Origin: Flagellimonas sediminis
GTDB lineage: Bacteria; Bacteroidota; Bacteroidia; Flavobacteriales; Flavobacteriaceae
Assembly: GCF_010500845.1 (NCBI RefSeq)
Contig: NZ_JAAAMI010000003.1
Location: 186,001 to 250,000 of the forward strand
Length of the DNA: 64,000 nt
Reading direction: 5' to 3'
The translations under genes were made by a program, and so were the position numbers. Each line of letters begins with the position of its first letter. Positions within the stretch are counted from its first letter, which is position 1. A model generated the notes under the pieces. The model was not told the DNA's origin. It ran no database searches and saw only the letters and a program-made list of their open reading frames with translations. Below are positions 26,412 through 35,189 of the stretch, in pieces.

Positions 26412-27017
26412 TTATTTGGAATGCTCCATGTGGTTTCCGTTATAAAAATTGGCCAAGATGGATTCCAGTTCCTCCTTGCCGCCAATAATGTCCTCTATCC
26501 TGCCCCAAAGCCCCTCGTCAAGAATGGACCGCAAAGGTTGTTGCAACTGAGTGATGTTACCGAACACCTTTTTGATTTTGTTGTCCCAGACCTTGTAGTA
26601 TTTCAATAGGTCATCGGGGTACACCACTTTTCGGCGCGTACCCTCATCCGCTGCCCTAAAGGGCATGGGAATGTTCAGGTAGCCATAGTCGTCCGTGAGC
26701 TGCTCCCCAGGCTGGATGTCGCGGATGGCAATCTCAAAATCGTAGGCGGTGGTTAGGCAATTGGAGTTGAAACTGTGGTTCACGTACCTACCGTTGTCCC
26801 AACAGAGAATATAATTGCCCTTGTTGTTGCGGAAGGTGTAGGTATCCAAAATGTTCTGGTAGATAGGGGCCATCCGTTGCAGTTCCAATGGGGTGAACTC
26901 GCGATCCAATTCGTCGAGCACCCAGGTAATGGTACCTGCGGGAATGAACTTGGTGGCCACCACGCCATACCCAATTTCGTTACTGATAAAGCGTAATTCT
27001 GTATCTGGATGAATCAT
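26412..27017 (-). CDS. SET-domain protein (putative lysine methyltransferase)
   Basis: 201 residues. SET motifs are clear: EIGYGVVATKFIPAGTITWVLDELD at the start (the G-x-G strand), then RYVNHSFNSNCLTTAYDFEIAIRDIQPGEQLTDDYGY, the NHS...E.LT.DYG signature holding the S-adenosylmethionine pocket and catalytic tyrosine. It lacks a cysteine-rich post-SET zinc site. Bacterial members occur outside eukaryote-associated species, and their targets are mostly unknown. Single gene, convergent with the hypothetical gene before it. Confidence 0.85.
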   Translation of the reverse strand: MIHPDTELRFISNEIGYGVVATKFIPAGTITWVLDELDREFTPLELQRMAPIYQNILDTYTFRNNKGNYILCWDNGRYVNHSFNSNCLTTAYDFEIAIRDIQPGEQLTDDYGYLNIPMPFRAADEGTRRKVVYPDDLLKYYKVWDNKIKKVFGNITQLQQPLRSILDEGLWGRIEDIIGGKEELESILANFYNGNHMEHSK

Positions 27018-27156
27018 TTTATACGTAATGAATTTTCGAATGAAGGTATAAAATTGTTCGATCCGTTGATGGAAATTTTAGGGGCGTGAAATAATTTTTA
27101 CATCATCATTTAAGGCTCTGTAAATCAACTCATTGAATATGGAATAGCCTTGCGTT

Positions 27157-27597
27157 TCAGTCGAGTAATCTCCTGTGATAATTGACCTGCCCTAGATGAT
27201 AATTCAAATGGCTCAATAAATGAACCAGGGTAAATTCCATTCCCGTAGGTTGGTCCCAAATGACAATCGGAAAATTACCCGATAATTGGTCATCGGTCAC
27301 ATTATTGAGTCCCTTTTCAACTACAACAATGGTTTCATCAATTTGCCGCAAAAGTGTAGTTCTGGGAATACTTGTTGAAGAAAATTCCAGATCCCGTTGC
27401 CGAACATAGGAGGTTTTGGCTAATCCGGCTCCAATAAAGGCATTGAGATTGCCAATGAGATGCAAACATAAATTCCCTGCCGAATTCGCTATGCATTTAT
27501 CGGTTCGCCAAAGGTTTTCTTCGGAGGAGTACTGTTCAATTTCGGTCTTGAGTTTTTCCAGGTCTCTTTTAAAGAGCGATTTTAAGGTGTTGATCAT
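27157..27597 (-). CDS. DinB-family protein (DUF1572-like)
   Basis: 146 residues, a four-helix DinB/YfiT-like protein. Typical landmarks are LCLHLIGNLNAFIGAGLAKTSYVRQRDLEF and the final LVHLLSHLNYHLGQVNYHRRLLD, with histidines that bind a metal ion. Members are metal-dependent enzymes, some using bacillithiol or other thiols as cofactor; no substrate can be assigned. It lies 14 nt downstream of the thioredoxin gene on the same strand. Confidence 0.85.
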   Translation of the reverse strand: MINTLKSLFKRDLEKLKTEIEQYSSEENLWRTDKCIANSAGNLCLHLIGNLNAFIGAGLAKTSYVRQRDLEFSSTSIPRTTLLRQIDETIVVVEKGLNNVTDDQLSGNFPIVIWDQPTGMEFTLVHLLSHLNYHLGQVNYHRRLLD

Positions 27598-27611
27598 GTT
27601 GTTTATACTAT

Positions 27612-27893
27612 TTACTCCCCACTTAGTCGCTTTAATTTGTCCAACACTTCATACACCGAAAAACTTCTTGCAAATCGGTACATTTCCTTATCATCTGACT
27701 TTAGGATCACGACCGGTAAGGTAAAAACCATGGACTGTCCCGTGAATTCGATTTCTTCTTCCACATCTACTACGCGGATGTCCACCTTTGGGAAGTTTTC
27801 CTGCACAGCTTCCAGCAACTTTGGCTTCAATACTTTGCAGACCCCGCAGGTTTTACCGGTAAAATAAAGGAGTTCAATTTTGGGTGTTTCCAT
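27612..27893 (-). CDS. Thioredoxin-family protein with intact CxxC
   Basis: 93 residues starting METPKIELLYFTGKTCGVCKVLKP; the active site is C16-G-V-C19. The rest shows the thioredoxin order, with a cis-proline-like region (FTLPVVILKSDDKEMYRF). The ATG overlaps the stop of the preceding NIPSNAP gene by one base (TGATG), so translation is coupled. Small cytoplasmic thiol-disulfide oxidoreductase; partner unknown. Confidence 0.85.
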   Translation of the reverse strand: METPKIELLYFTGKTCGVCKVLKPKLLEAVQENFPKVDIRVVDVEEEIEFTGQSMVFTLPVVILKSDDKEMYRFARSFSVYEVLDKLKRLSGE

Positions 27894-28714
27894 CAATAAT
27901 CCGAATACTCCGTGGGGTACAAAAACCAAATATCGGCATGGGAAACGTTGTTCTCATACTTGGGCATGGCGGTCAGGGCCTTCCACTCGGGGGAATCCAC
28001 AAAAGCCTCCCAATTTTTATCCCTGGTCGCCATATCAGCATGGGTGGTCATATACATCAAATTGGGCATTCTAGATCCCGAAATCACTTCGCCATAAAAC
28101 ACGGCATTGAACCCCAAACGGTCAAAAAGAGCTACTTCCCCGCCTGCGTTGAACATATCCACTTTGTTCCAATATAGTTTTTCGGTGGGGGATTCATAGC
28201 TGCGCAATTCGTATATGCGCTCCGAGCGTGGGCCGTCCAACTTGGGCGTCTCCATCATGGGCATATCGGTAAAGGCCTGCATCAAAATGGACTCGATATG
28301 GTCATACGGTGGGTTGTCATATGGTGCATCAATATAGGCACTGCCTGCTTGTACATATTCAGCATCCGCGTTGAGTTGATTTTCCAATGCTAAAAATTGC
28401 TCCATGGACTGGAATGGCGTAAGCACATAGGTTTTTGGCACGGTGTCCTTCTCGTTCGTGATGAATTTAAACACCCCAATATTTTGGATTCCCTGTTTTT
28501 TTACGGCGGGCATATAGGCATGTTGAAGATAGTCGTCCGTGGTGGCTATCTGGCTTTCTGAACTAAAGGAATACACTTTAAGCTGATAAAATTCGCGGGT
28601 TTGGGCAACGGTTTCTGTCGGTTCCGGAGTTTCGGTAGTTTCTGGTTGGGGATTGCCACAGTTGGTCAAAACCAAGGTGGCAAAGAGCAAGGAGAGGAAT
28701 TGTAGTGTTTTCAT
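27893..28714 (-). CDS. NIPSNAP-family lipoprotein
   Basis: 273 residues. The signal peptide ends in a lipobox (LVLTNC), followed by a P/E/T-rich linker (PQPETTETPEPTETVAQ). Two NIPSNAP (dimeric alpha/beta-barrel) repeats follow: REFYQLKVYSFSSESQIATTDDYLQHAYMPAVKKQG and SERIYELRSYESPTEKLYWNKVDMFNAGGEVALFDRLG. NIPSNAP proteins are of uncertain biochemical role. It heads a unit with the thioredoxin and DinB genes. Confidence 0.87.
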   Translation of the reverse strand: MKTLQFLSLLFATLVLTNCGNPQPETTETPEPTETVAQTREFYQLKVYSFSSESQIATTDDYLQHAYMPAVKKQGIQNIGVFKFITNEKDTVPKTYVLTPFQSMEQFLALENQLNADAEYVQAGSAYIDAPYDNPPYDHIESILMQAFTDMPMMETPKLDGPRSERIYELRSYESPTEKLYWNKVDMFNAGGEVALFDRLGFNAVFYGEVISGSRMPNLMYMTTHADMATRDKNWEAFVDSPEWKALTAMPKYENNVSHADIWFLYPTEYSDY

Positions 28715-28745
28715 TTTAGGTGTTGTTTAGTTTGTGGTGCGAGGA

Positions 28746-29930
28746 TTAAAGATACCACTTTGTTGGCTTTTTTTTCGATAAAACCATCAATCCCAAAATG
28801 GGTCCAAGGGCCAATAGCATGTAAACGGAATTTGAGGCGGTCACTTCCTTTATACCAGTGAGTAATTGGATGCTGACTATGGTAATCGCAAAACCGATAC
28901 AGTTCACAATGGTGAGCGCGGTCCCTTTAATTTCGGGTTGGGCATTTTGGGCCACCAAGGTGGAAAATAGGGGGGAGTCAGCGATGACCACCATACCCCA
29001 GAAGAGCAGGAATGCCACAAAAAGAATTGCTTCCCCTTGGGCAAATACCAATGGGGAAACCAAACAACAGCTGCAAGAAAGTGTCAGTGCCAAAAAGGCA
29101 ACCCTTTTAGTTCCCAAAGCTTGGGCCAAATACCCTCCCAGCACACAGGCAAAACCTCCTGTTGCAATGATGAGGAAGGATAACAAGGGTATGTTGAAGG
29201 CAACATCGGCATGGATGATACTGTACGTTTTTAGCATTACGGGAACAAAGGCCCAAAAGGCGTACAGTTCCCACATGTGGCCGAAGTATCCGAATGCAGC
29301 TGAACGGAAATTAGGATTTTTGAACACCTGTAGAAATGCGGATACATATATTTTTTGACCTGGTTTTCGGTACGGGCCATCGGGGACCAGACTTGCCATC
29401 AAAACACCGCCCAATACGGCCAAGGAGGAGGTGCCGATCAATACATATTTCCATGGAAATGCCGTGGTCATGTCCTTTAACAAATGGGGAAAGGCAGTGC
29501 CTACCACCAAGGCGCCGACCAAATAGCCCAACGATTTACCAAGGCCTTTCTCAAAGTAATCAGCGGCAATTTTCATCCCTACGGGATAGATCCCGGCAAG
29601 GAAAAAACCTGTAAAAAACCGAAAAGTCAGGATGCTGCCCAAGCTATTGCCTTCCCAAATGGTGCCCAAATTGAAGATGGCGCCCAATATAGCGCAGCAT
29701 AAAAACACTTTGGAGGGAGAAAACCGGTCCGCGATGGACAGCACGGCAAAAATGAGGGTGCCCAAAATAAAACCAAATTGTACCGCCGAGGTTAAATGGC
29801 CCAAGGCACTTTCGGCCAAACCAAAATTTACGATGAGGTCGCGCATGACCCCATTCCCGGCAAACCAAAGCGAGGTGCAGCAAAACTGCGATACCACAAT
29901 AATGGGAAGTATGGTTTTGGATGGTTTCAT
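28746..29930 (-). CDS. Major facilitator superfamily transporter
   Basis: 394 residues, twelve predicted membrane helices. Characteristic pieces are the loop between helices 2 and 3 (LSIADRFSPSKVFL, the D-R-F-S version of the MFS motif A), RFFTGFFLAGIYPVGMKIAADYF (motif of helix 4-5) and a C-terminal KKKP tail. The sequence resembles nitrate/cyanate or unknown-substrate MFS proteins; the substrate cannot be told. Lies 32 nt downstream of nothing on its strand other than an AT-rich gap of about 140 nt to the transglutaminase gene. Confidence 0.87.
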   Translation of the reverse strand: MKPSKTILPIIVVSQFCCTSLWFAGNGVMRDLIVNFGLAESALGHLTSAVQFGFILGTLIFAVLSIADRFSPSKVFLCCAILGAIFNLGTIWEGNSLGSILTFRFFTGFFLAGIYPVGMKIAADYFEKGLGKSLGYLVGALVVGTAFPHLLKDMTTAFPWKYVLIGTSSLAVLGGVLMASLVPDGPYRKPGQKIYVSAFLQVFKNPNFRSAAFGYFGHMWELYAFWAFVPVMLKTYSIIHADVAFNIPLLSFLIIATGGFACVLGGYLAQALGTKRVAFLALTLSCSCCLVSPLVFAQGEAILFVAFLLFWGMVVIADSPLFSTLVAQNAQPEIKGTALTIVNCIGFAITIVSIQLLTGIKEVTASNSVYMLLALGPILGLMVLSKKKPTKWYL

Positions 29931-30072
29931 TTTGGAATTTTTGATAAACCCTCGTTAGGGATTTGAGCCGTAAATTAAAGATAGGATTTTATGGAGTTTT
30001 TTGTAATGAGGAGGTTGGAGATAGGGTATTTGTTTAAAACCTTAATATTTAAGTTTTAATTACCATTGGTAA

Positions 30073-31020
30073 TTAAGTTTTGAAATAAAAAACATTAAAA
30101 ATAAAAGTTGAGGTTCCATTTTCCTGATCATTGTATTTTAAATCCAGTTTGTAATATGCCTTTTCAGGTATTCCAGATTTTTTGAATCTCAAGTATGTGA
30201 ATCCATCTTGATTTATTGACGTAACGTCACTTATCCATTCATAAGTAGCATTGTCATCACCAATCATTAATGTCACAGACCAATTATTATTTGGGTTACT
30301 CTCATAGACTAAATAATAATATTCATCATCTTGTTTAAGCTCTGGGATATTCTTAAATCCTATTTGAAACCAGATGGGTTTAATAAATTTGGAATTATTG
30401 AAATCTTGAAGACTTAATGGTCGTTCCAAAAGTTGCCACTTATCATTTTCGGGGAAATGGGTAATTATGGCTAATTCAGGTTTTATATTAAAGTAGAAAT
30501 CAGAAACTGAAGAATCACCGGAAGTGCCCCATGTTGCATCTAGCAGAATCCATTTTTGGTCTAATTTCACTGCATTCCATGCATGTCTAAATTTATCATC
30601 AGATTCTATTTCAACATAATGATTTCGTTCATCTCTGATGTGTCCTGAAATGACAGCGGTTTCTATATTGAATTTATTCATGAACCATTTGAATAGCTGT
30701 GCATATCCTGCACAAACCCCTTTGCGATTCTCGTAAACCGAGTAAACATTTTGACTTGCCCAAAAATCCTCATTAGATATAACACCTTCTTCAAGTTCCT
30801 CTAGAAGTTGATAGTCGTAGATAATGTTATTTCCAATCCATAGATAAAAAAAGCGAGCAAGACTTAGTTCGGAATCTAAATTGTCCCCAGCAAAATCGAC
30901 AAGCTCCTCAATATCAAAATTCTTTTTATTTGTCGCCGTCACCAATGATTTAATCGAATCATTTTGGGAAAACAAATGGTTGAAACATAAGAGTAAAAGA
31001 ATTGATGCAAATTGTCTCAT
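30073..31020 (-). CDS. Secreted transglutaminase-like protein, AT-rich
   Basis: About 315 residues with a signal peptide (MRQFASILLLLCFNHLFSQ). The transglutaminase-like fold is supported by the catalytic triad: Cys in ENRKGVCAGYAQLFKWFM, His in KFRHAWNAVKLDQKW and Asp in ILLDATWG. A C-terminal beta domain follows (about 210-315). The upstream in-frame codons at 31023 and 31062 are less suitable. The gene is conspicuously AT-rich compared with polA and the MFS gene beside it. Likely exported cysteine protease-type or peptide cross-linking enzyme; substrate unknown. Confidence 0.85.
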   Translation of the reverse strand: MRQFASILLLLCFNHLFSQNDSIKSLVTATNKKNFDIEELVDFAGDNLDSELSLARFFYLWIGNNIIYDYQLLEELEEGVISNEDFWASQNVYSVYENRKGVCAGYAQLFKWFMNKFNIETAVISGHIRDERNHYVEIESDDKFRHAWNAVKLDQKWILLDATWGTSGDSSVSDFYFNIKPELAIITHFPENDKWQLLERPLSLQDFNNSKFIKPIWFQIGFKNIPELKQDDEYYYLVYESNPNNNWSVTLMIGDDNATYEWISDVTSINQDGFTYLRFKKSGIPEKAYYKLDLKYNDQENGTSTFIFNVFYFKT

Positions 31021-31074
31021 CATAATCATATGTCTAAAAACAATTATGGATAAACATACCAATCGAATTACCTA

Positions 31075-33909
31075 TCAATGCGCCTCCAACCAATTCTCGC
31101 CAACGCCCACTTCCACCTCTAAGGGTACCGCTAGGGTATAGGCATGTTCCATTTCGGTCTTGATGAGTTTTTTCATTTCCTCCAGTTCAGGTTTGTAGCA
31201 ATCGAATACCAATTCATCGTGTACCTGCAGCAACATCTTGGTCTTGTATTTTCCTTCGGAAAGTTTGTTATGGATGTTGATCATCGCAATTTTGATGATG
31301 TCCGCCGCACTTCCCTGAATGGGGGCGTTCACCGCGTTGCGTTCCGCGGCCCCGCGCACCACCTGGTTGCCCGCGTTGATGTCCTTTAAATACCTTCTAC
31401 GGCCCAAAACCGTTTGTACATACCCATGCTCGCGGGCAAAATCAATCTGCTCACTGATGTAATTGCGCAACTTTGGATAAGTTTTGTAATAGGTGTCGAT
31501 CAAGTCCTTGGCCTCGGTACGGCTCAAATCCGTTTGGTTGCTCAACCCAAAGGCAGACACCCCGTAAATGATCCCGAAGTTCACCGTTTTGGCATTGCTA
31601 CGCTGTTCGCGGGTCACTTGGTCAATCGGCACATTGAACACTTTGGATGCTGTGGACGCATGGATGTCCTCCCCATTTTTAAAGGCGGAGATCATGGTGT
31701 CCTCTTCGCTCAAGGCCGCAATAATGCGCAATTCTATCTGGGAGTAATCCGCAGAAAGCAACAGGTAGTTTTCATCCCGTGGGATAAAGGCCTTGCGTAC
31801 CTGTCTTCCCCGTTCCGTCCGGATGGGAATGTTCTGCAGGTTGGGGTTGTTACTGCTTAAACGGCCCGTGGCGGCCACGGTTTGCATATAGTCCGTGTGC
31901 ACCCTACCACTGTGTTTTTGCACTTCGTTCGGAAGCGCATCCACATAGGTGCTCTTCAATTTGCTGAGTCCGCGGTAGTCCAACACATTTTGAATGATCT
32001 CATGGTCCTTGGCCAGATAGGAAAGCACATCCTCTGCCGTGGAATATTGACCTGTTTTCGTCTTTTTGGGTTTGTCAACCAGCTTTAATTTTTCAAAAAG
32101 GATATCGCCCAACTGCTTGGGGGATGCAATGTTGAATTCCTCACCGGCCAGTTCGTATATTTTTTTCTCCAACTGCAGGATATCGGTATCCAATTGTTTG
32201 GACAGGTCTTTCAGATAGGTTTCATCCAGATTGATGCCTTCCCGTTCCATATCCGCCAAAACCCGAAGCAAGGGCACTTCAATGTCCGTGAACAATTTAT
32301 CGGTTTCGGTTTCCTTCAGTTCGGGTGCAAAATGTTGCGCCAACTGAAAAGTGACATCGGCATCCTCTACAGCATATTCGGTCTGTTTGTCCAACGGCAC
32401 CTGACGCATGTTCAATTGGTTTTTGCCCTTTTTACCGATGAGTTCGGTGATAGAAATAGGGGTATAATTGAGATAGGTTTCCGAAAGCACATCCATATTG
32501 TGGCGCATATCGGGGTTGATGAGGTAATGGGCCAACATGGTATCGAACAGTTTGCCCTTGACCTCCACACCGTAGTTCAGCATCACTTTGATGTCGTATT
32601 TCAGGTTCTGGCCAATTTTCTCGATGGTTTCCGATTCGAAGAAAGGTCGCAACTTTTCAATCAAGGGCATGGCATCGTTTTTCCCTTCGGGAAAAGGCAC
32701 GTAAAACCCTTTGCCAGCTGCCCAACTGAAGGCAATGCCCACCAATTCCGCTTCCAATGGATTGATGGAAGTGGTTTCCGTATCAAAACAAACGGAAGAT
32801 TGCTTCATCAGGTTTTGCAAAAAGAGTTCCATGGCCATACCCCCTTGCACGGATTGGTAGAAGTGGGGCACATCGGCAATGGTTTTTCGGCTGTTCACAT
32901 CCTTGATGGTGGCCGCAGCCTCCGAGGGGTCGCCTCCAAAAAGGGTGAACTGTCCGCTACCCGCTACCTTGGCTTCTTGTTTTGCCGTTTCGGCACTGGT
33001 TACTGGGGTACTGGGTTCCACTTCCCCTGAGAACAATTTGAGGAACTGCTCCTTCAAGCGTCGGAATTCGAGTTCTTCAAATATTTTTTGTACTTCTTCG
33101 GCATCAGGCGGACACATTTCGTAATCCTCGGCATGGAATTGCACGTCGCAATCCGTTTTGATCTCGGCCAATTTTCGGGACAGCCTGCCCAATTCGGCAT
33201 TTTCCTCTATTTTCTCCTTCATTTTCCCTGAAAGCTTGTCGGTATTGCTCAACAGCCCTTCCAAGGAACCAAAATCTTCCAAGAATTTTTTGGCGGTCTT
33301 GTCGCCCACACCGGGTAACCCGGGAATGTTATCACTGGCATCACCCATCATTCCCAAGTAATCGATGACCTGTTCCGGACGTTGTACACCAAAACGCTTT
33401 TGCACTTCGGGGATGCCCCAAATCTCGATGCCGTTGCCCATTCTAGCAGGGCGGTACATGAAGATATTTTCACTCACCAACTGGCCAAAATCCTTGTCGG
33501 GGGTCACCATAAATACTTTGTATCCCTCTTGTTCGGCCTGTTTGGCCAAGGTGCCGATGAGGTCGTCCGCTTCATACCCGGGCAGTTCCACCACGGGAAT
33601 CTTCATGGCCTTTAAAATTTGTTGGATATAGGGTACGGCAATCCGGATGGCGTCCGGGGTTTCATCCCGATTGGCCTTGTAGTCCTCAAAAAGCTCGGTG
33701 CGTTCCACACTGCCTCCTTTATCGAAGGCCACGGCCAAATGGTCGGGTTGTTCACGCTTGATCACATCCAAAAGGGAGTTCATAAACCCCATGATGGCGG
33801 ACGTATCCATTCCCTTGGAATTGATCCTTGGGTTTTTGATCAGGGCGTAATATCCACGGAAAATTAAAGCGTAGGCGTCAAGTAAAAAGAGTCGTTTTTG
33901 TTCGGACAT
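31075..33909 (-). CDS. polA: DNA polymerase I
   Basis: 944 residues with all three domains. The 5' nuclease is at about 1-290 (LLDAYALIFRGYYAL; VTPDKDFGQLVS; GDASDNIPGLPGVGDKTA). The 3'-5' exonuclease begins about 370 and keeps its acidic residues (FDTETTSINPLE, QNLKYDIKV, YAVEDADVTF), so proofreading is probably intact. The polymerase domain shows motif A (SADYSQIELRIIAALS, about 720), the O-helix (RSNAKTVNFGIIYGVSAFGLS) and motif C (QVHDELVFD, about 895). It fills gaps and removes RNA primers. Confidence 0.98.
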   Translation of the reverse strand: MSEQKRLFLLDAYALIFRGYYALIKNPRINSKGMDTSAIMGFMNSLLDVIKREQPDHLAVAFDKGGSVERTELFEDYKANRDETPDAIRIAVPYIQQILKAMKIPVVELPGYEADDLIGTLAKQAEQEGYKVFMVTPDKDFGQLVSENIFMYRPARMGNGIEIWGIPEVQKRFGVQRPEQVIDYLGMMGDASDNIPGLPGVGDKTAKKFLEDFGSLEGLLSNTDKLSGKMKEKIEENAELGRLSRKLAEIKTDCDVQFHAEDYEMCPPDAEEVQKIFEELEFRRLKEQFLKLFSGEVEPSTPVTSAETAKQEAKVAGSGQFTLFGGDPSEAAATIKDVNSRKTIADVPHFYQSVQGGMAMELFLQNLMKQSSVCFDTETTSINPLEAELVGIAFSWAAGKGFYVPFPEGKNDAMPLIEKLRPFFESETIEKIGQNLKYDIKVMLNYGVEVKGKLFDTMLAHYLINPDMRHNMDVLSETYLNYTPISITELIGKKGKNQLNMRQVPLDKQTEYAVEDADVTFQLAQHFAPELKETETDKLFTDIEVPLLRVLADMEREGINLDETYLKDLSKQLDTDILQLEKKIYELAGEEFNIASPKQLGDILFEKLKLVDKPKKTKTGQYSTAEDVLSYLAKDHEIIQNVLDYRGLSKLKSTYVDALPNEVQKHSGRVHTDYMQTVAATGRLSSNNPNLQNIPIRTERGRQVRKAFIPRDENYLLLSADYSQIELRIIAALSEEDTMISAFKNGEDIHASTASKVFNVPIDQVTREQRSNAKTVNFGIIYGVSAFGLSNQTDLSRTEAKDLIDTYYKTYPKLRNYISEQIDFAREHGYVQTVLGRRRYLKDINAGNQVVRGAAERNAVNAPIQGSAADIIKIAMINIHNKLSEGKYKTKMLLQVHDELVFDCYKPELEEMKKLIKTEMEHAYTLAVPLEVEVGVGENWLEAH

Positions 33910-34150
33910 GTTATTCTAGTATCAATGTTCAATAAACAATTAGCAATGTTCAATTAGCAAAAAATGGTGGGGGATTAAAAGTACGAATTGCGGTTTAAAA
34001 GCTATCAGATGTCAGATATAAGATTTCAGAATCAAGAAACAAAGGTCAAGAATCAAGAGACAAGATTCAGGAGTCAAGTATCAATACCTCTTGATTCTTG
34101 TATCTAAAAGCGAAGCGCTCCAATATCTAATAAGCGTAGCGGTCTAGCAT
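33910..34150. repeat. Repeat-rich intergenic region
   Basis: 241 nt without a gene. It contains a short direct repeat (CAATGTTCAAT at about 33921 and again about 33951), several CAAGAATCAAG-like units between 34027 and 34083, and a perfect 13-bp inverted repeat CAAGAATCAAGAG / CTCTTGATTCTTG (34047-34059 and 34088-34100). It looks like degenerate simple repeats rather than a coding or RNA gene. Confidence 0.6.
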
Positions 34151-35149
34151 CTAACTGTAAAAACTCTTCACTTCCCTATTTACATGGCCACTCTCACTGT
34201 ATTCGCGATAGGTAAACCCGGGATGTACACAATACCCGCCTGTTTCCCCATTTTTGTTGATGGCCAAGAATCCAATCTGGAAATCTTTTCGGCCTTCGTT
34301 TTTCTTCATGATACGTTTTACACCTTCCTCACAGGCTTCCTGTGGACTTTTACCCTGGCGCATCAGTTCCACGATCAAAAAGCTGCCCACGGTGCGGATG
34401 ACTTCCTCGCCCACACCTGTTGCTGTGGCACCGCCTACTTCGTTGTCCACGTACAACCCTGCCCCAATGATGGGGGAATCGCCCACACGGCCACCGACTT
34501 TGTAGGCCATACCACTGGTGGTACAGGCCCCGGATAGGTCACCGTTGGCATCAATGGCCAACATCCCAATGGTGTCGTGGTTTTCTATGTTGATGGTGGT
34601 CTCGTATTTGGAAGTCTTCAACCACTCTTCGTATTGTTTTCGGGTGCTTTCGGTCATCAGGTCTTCTTTTTTGAAGCCCTGCTCATAAGCAAATTTCTCG
34701 GCACCTTTTCCTGCCAAAATAATGTGTGGGGTTTCTTCCATCACCTTTCTGGCCACGGAAACGGGGTGCACTATATTCTGCAAATACACCACAGAACCAC
34801 AATTACCATCCTTGTCCATGATGCAGGCATCGAGGGTCACATTGCCGTCACGATCGGGTCGGCCGCCCTTGCCCACGGTCTCGTTGGTCTCATCGGCCTC
34901 TTCCACCATCACGCCTTGTTCCACGGCATCCAAAGAGGTTCCGCCCGATTTCAGCACTTCCCAAGCCTTATCGGTGGCATTTAAAAAGTTCCAGGTACAG
35001 ACCACGATAGGTTTTATCGGATTGACAGGATTGGTCGCCATAGCAGCTTCTTCTGGTTTGTTTTCGGTTCTACAGGCGGCCACGGCCGAGGCAGAAACCA
35101 ATCCAGCAGCGGTTAGGCTGGAATTTTTCAGAAATTTGCGTCGTTTCAT
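34151..35149 (-). CDS. N4-(beta-N-acetylglucosaminyl)-L-asparaginase / glycosylasparaginase family
   Basis: 332 residues. It starts at the ATG at 35149 with a twin-arginine-type signal (KRRKFLKNSSLTAAGLVSASAVAAC), also a possible lipobox. The Ntn-hydrolase is made as a precursor that cuts itself just before the catalytic Thr, here in NHDTIGMLA (about residue 190). Other motifs are TSLDAVEQGVMVEEAD, GRPDRDGNVTLDACIMDKDG, AGLYVDNEVGGATATGVGEE. It likely acts outside the cytoplasm on N-linked glycan-asparagine, or isoaspartyl peptides. Divergent from cutC with only 40 nt between the start codons. Confidence 0.9.
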   Translation of the reverse strand: MKRRKFLKNSSLTAAGLVSASAVAACRTENKPEEAAMATNPVNPIKPIVVCTWNFLNATDKAWEVLKSGGTSLDAVEQGVMVEEADETNETVGKGGRPDRDGNVTLDACIMDKDGNCGSVVYLQNIVHPVSVARKVMEETPHIILAGKGAEKFAYEQGFKKEDLMTESTRKQYEEWLKTSKYETTINIENHDTIGMLAIDANGDLSGACTTSGMAYKVGGRVGDSPIIGAGLYVDNEVGGATATGVGEEVIRTVGSFLIVELMRQGKSPQEACEEGVKRIMKKNEGRKDFQIGFLAINKNGETGGYCVHPGFTYREYSESGHVNREVKSFYS

Positions 35150-35189
35150 GCAGGGGATGTTTATTTTTAAGGTGGTTAAATATAGCAAT

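Noticed and set aside
32194-33030. 278-codon plus-strand open frame
   Set aside because: Antisense to polA; F/H/Q-rich translation typical of reversed Bacteroidota coding DNA.
33910-34150. CRISPR array
   Set aside because: Repeat units are short, irregular and imperfect, with no spacers of uniform length and no cas genes.
34722-35189. Long in-frame extension ahead of cutC
   Set aside because: It would overlap the opposite asparaginase gene; CutC proteins start at MLVEVCANLLESA.
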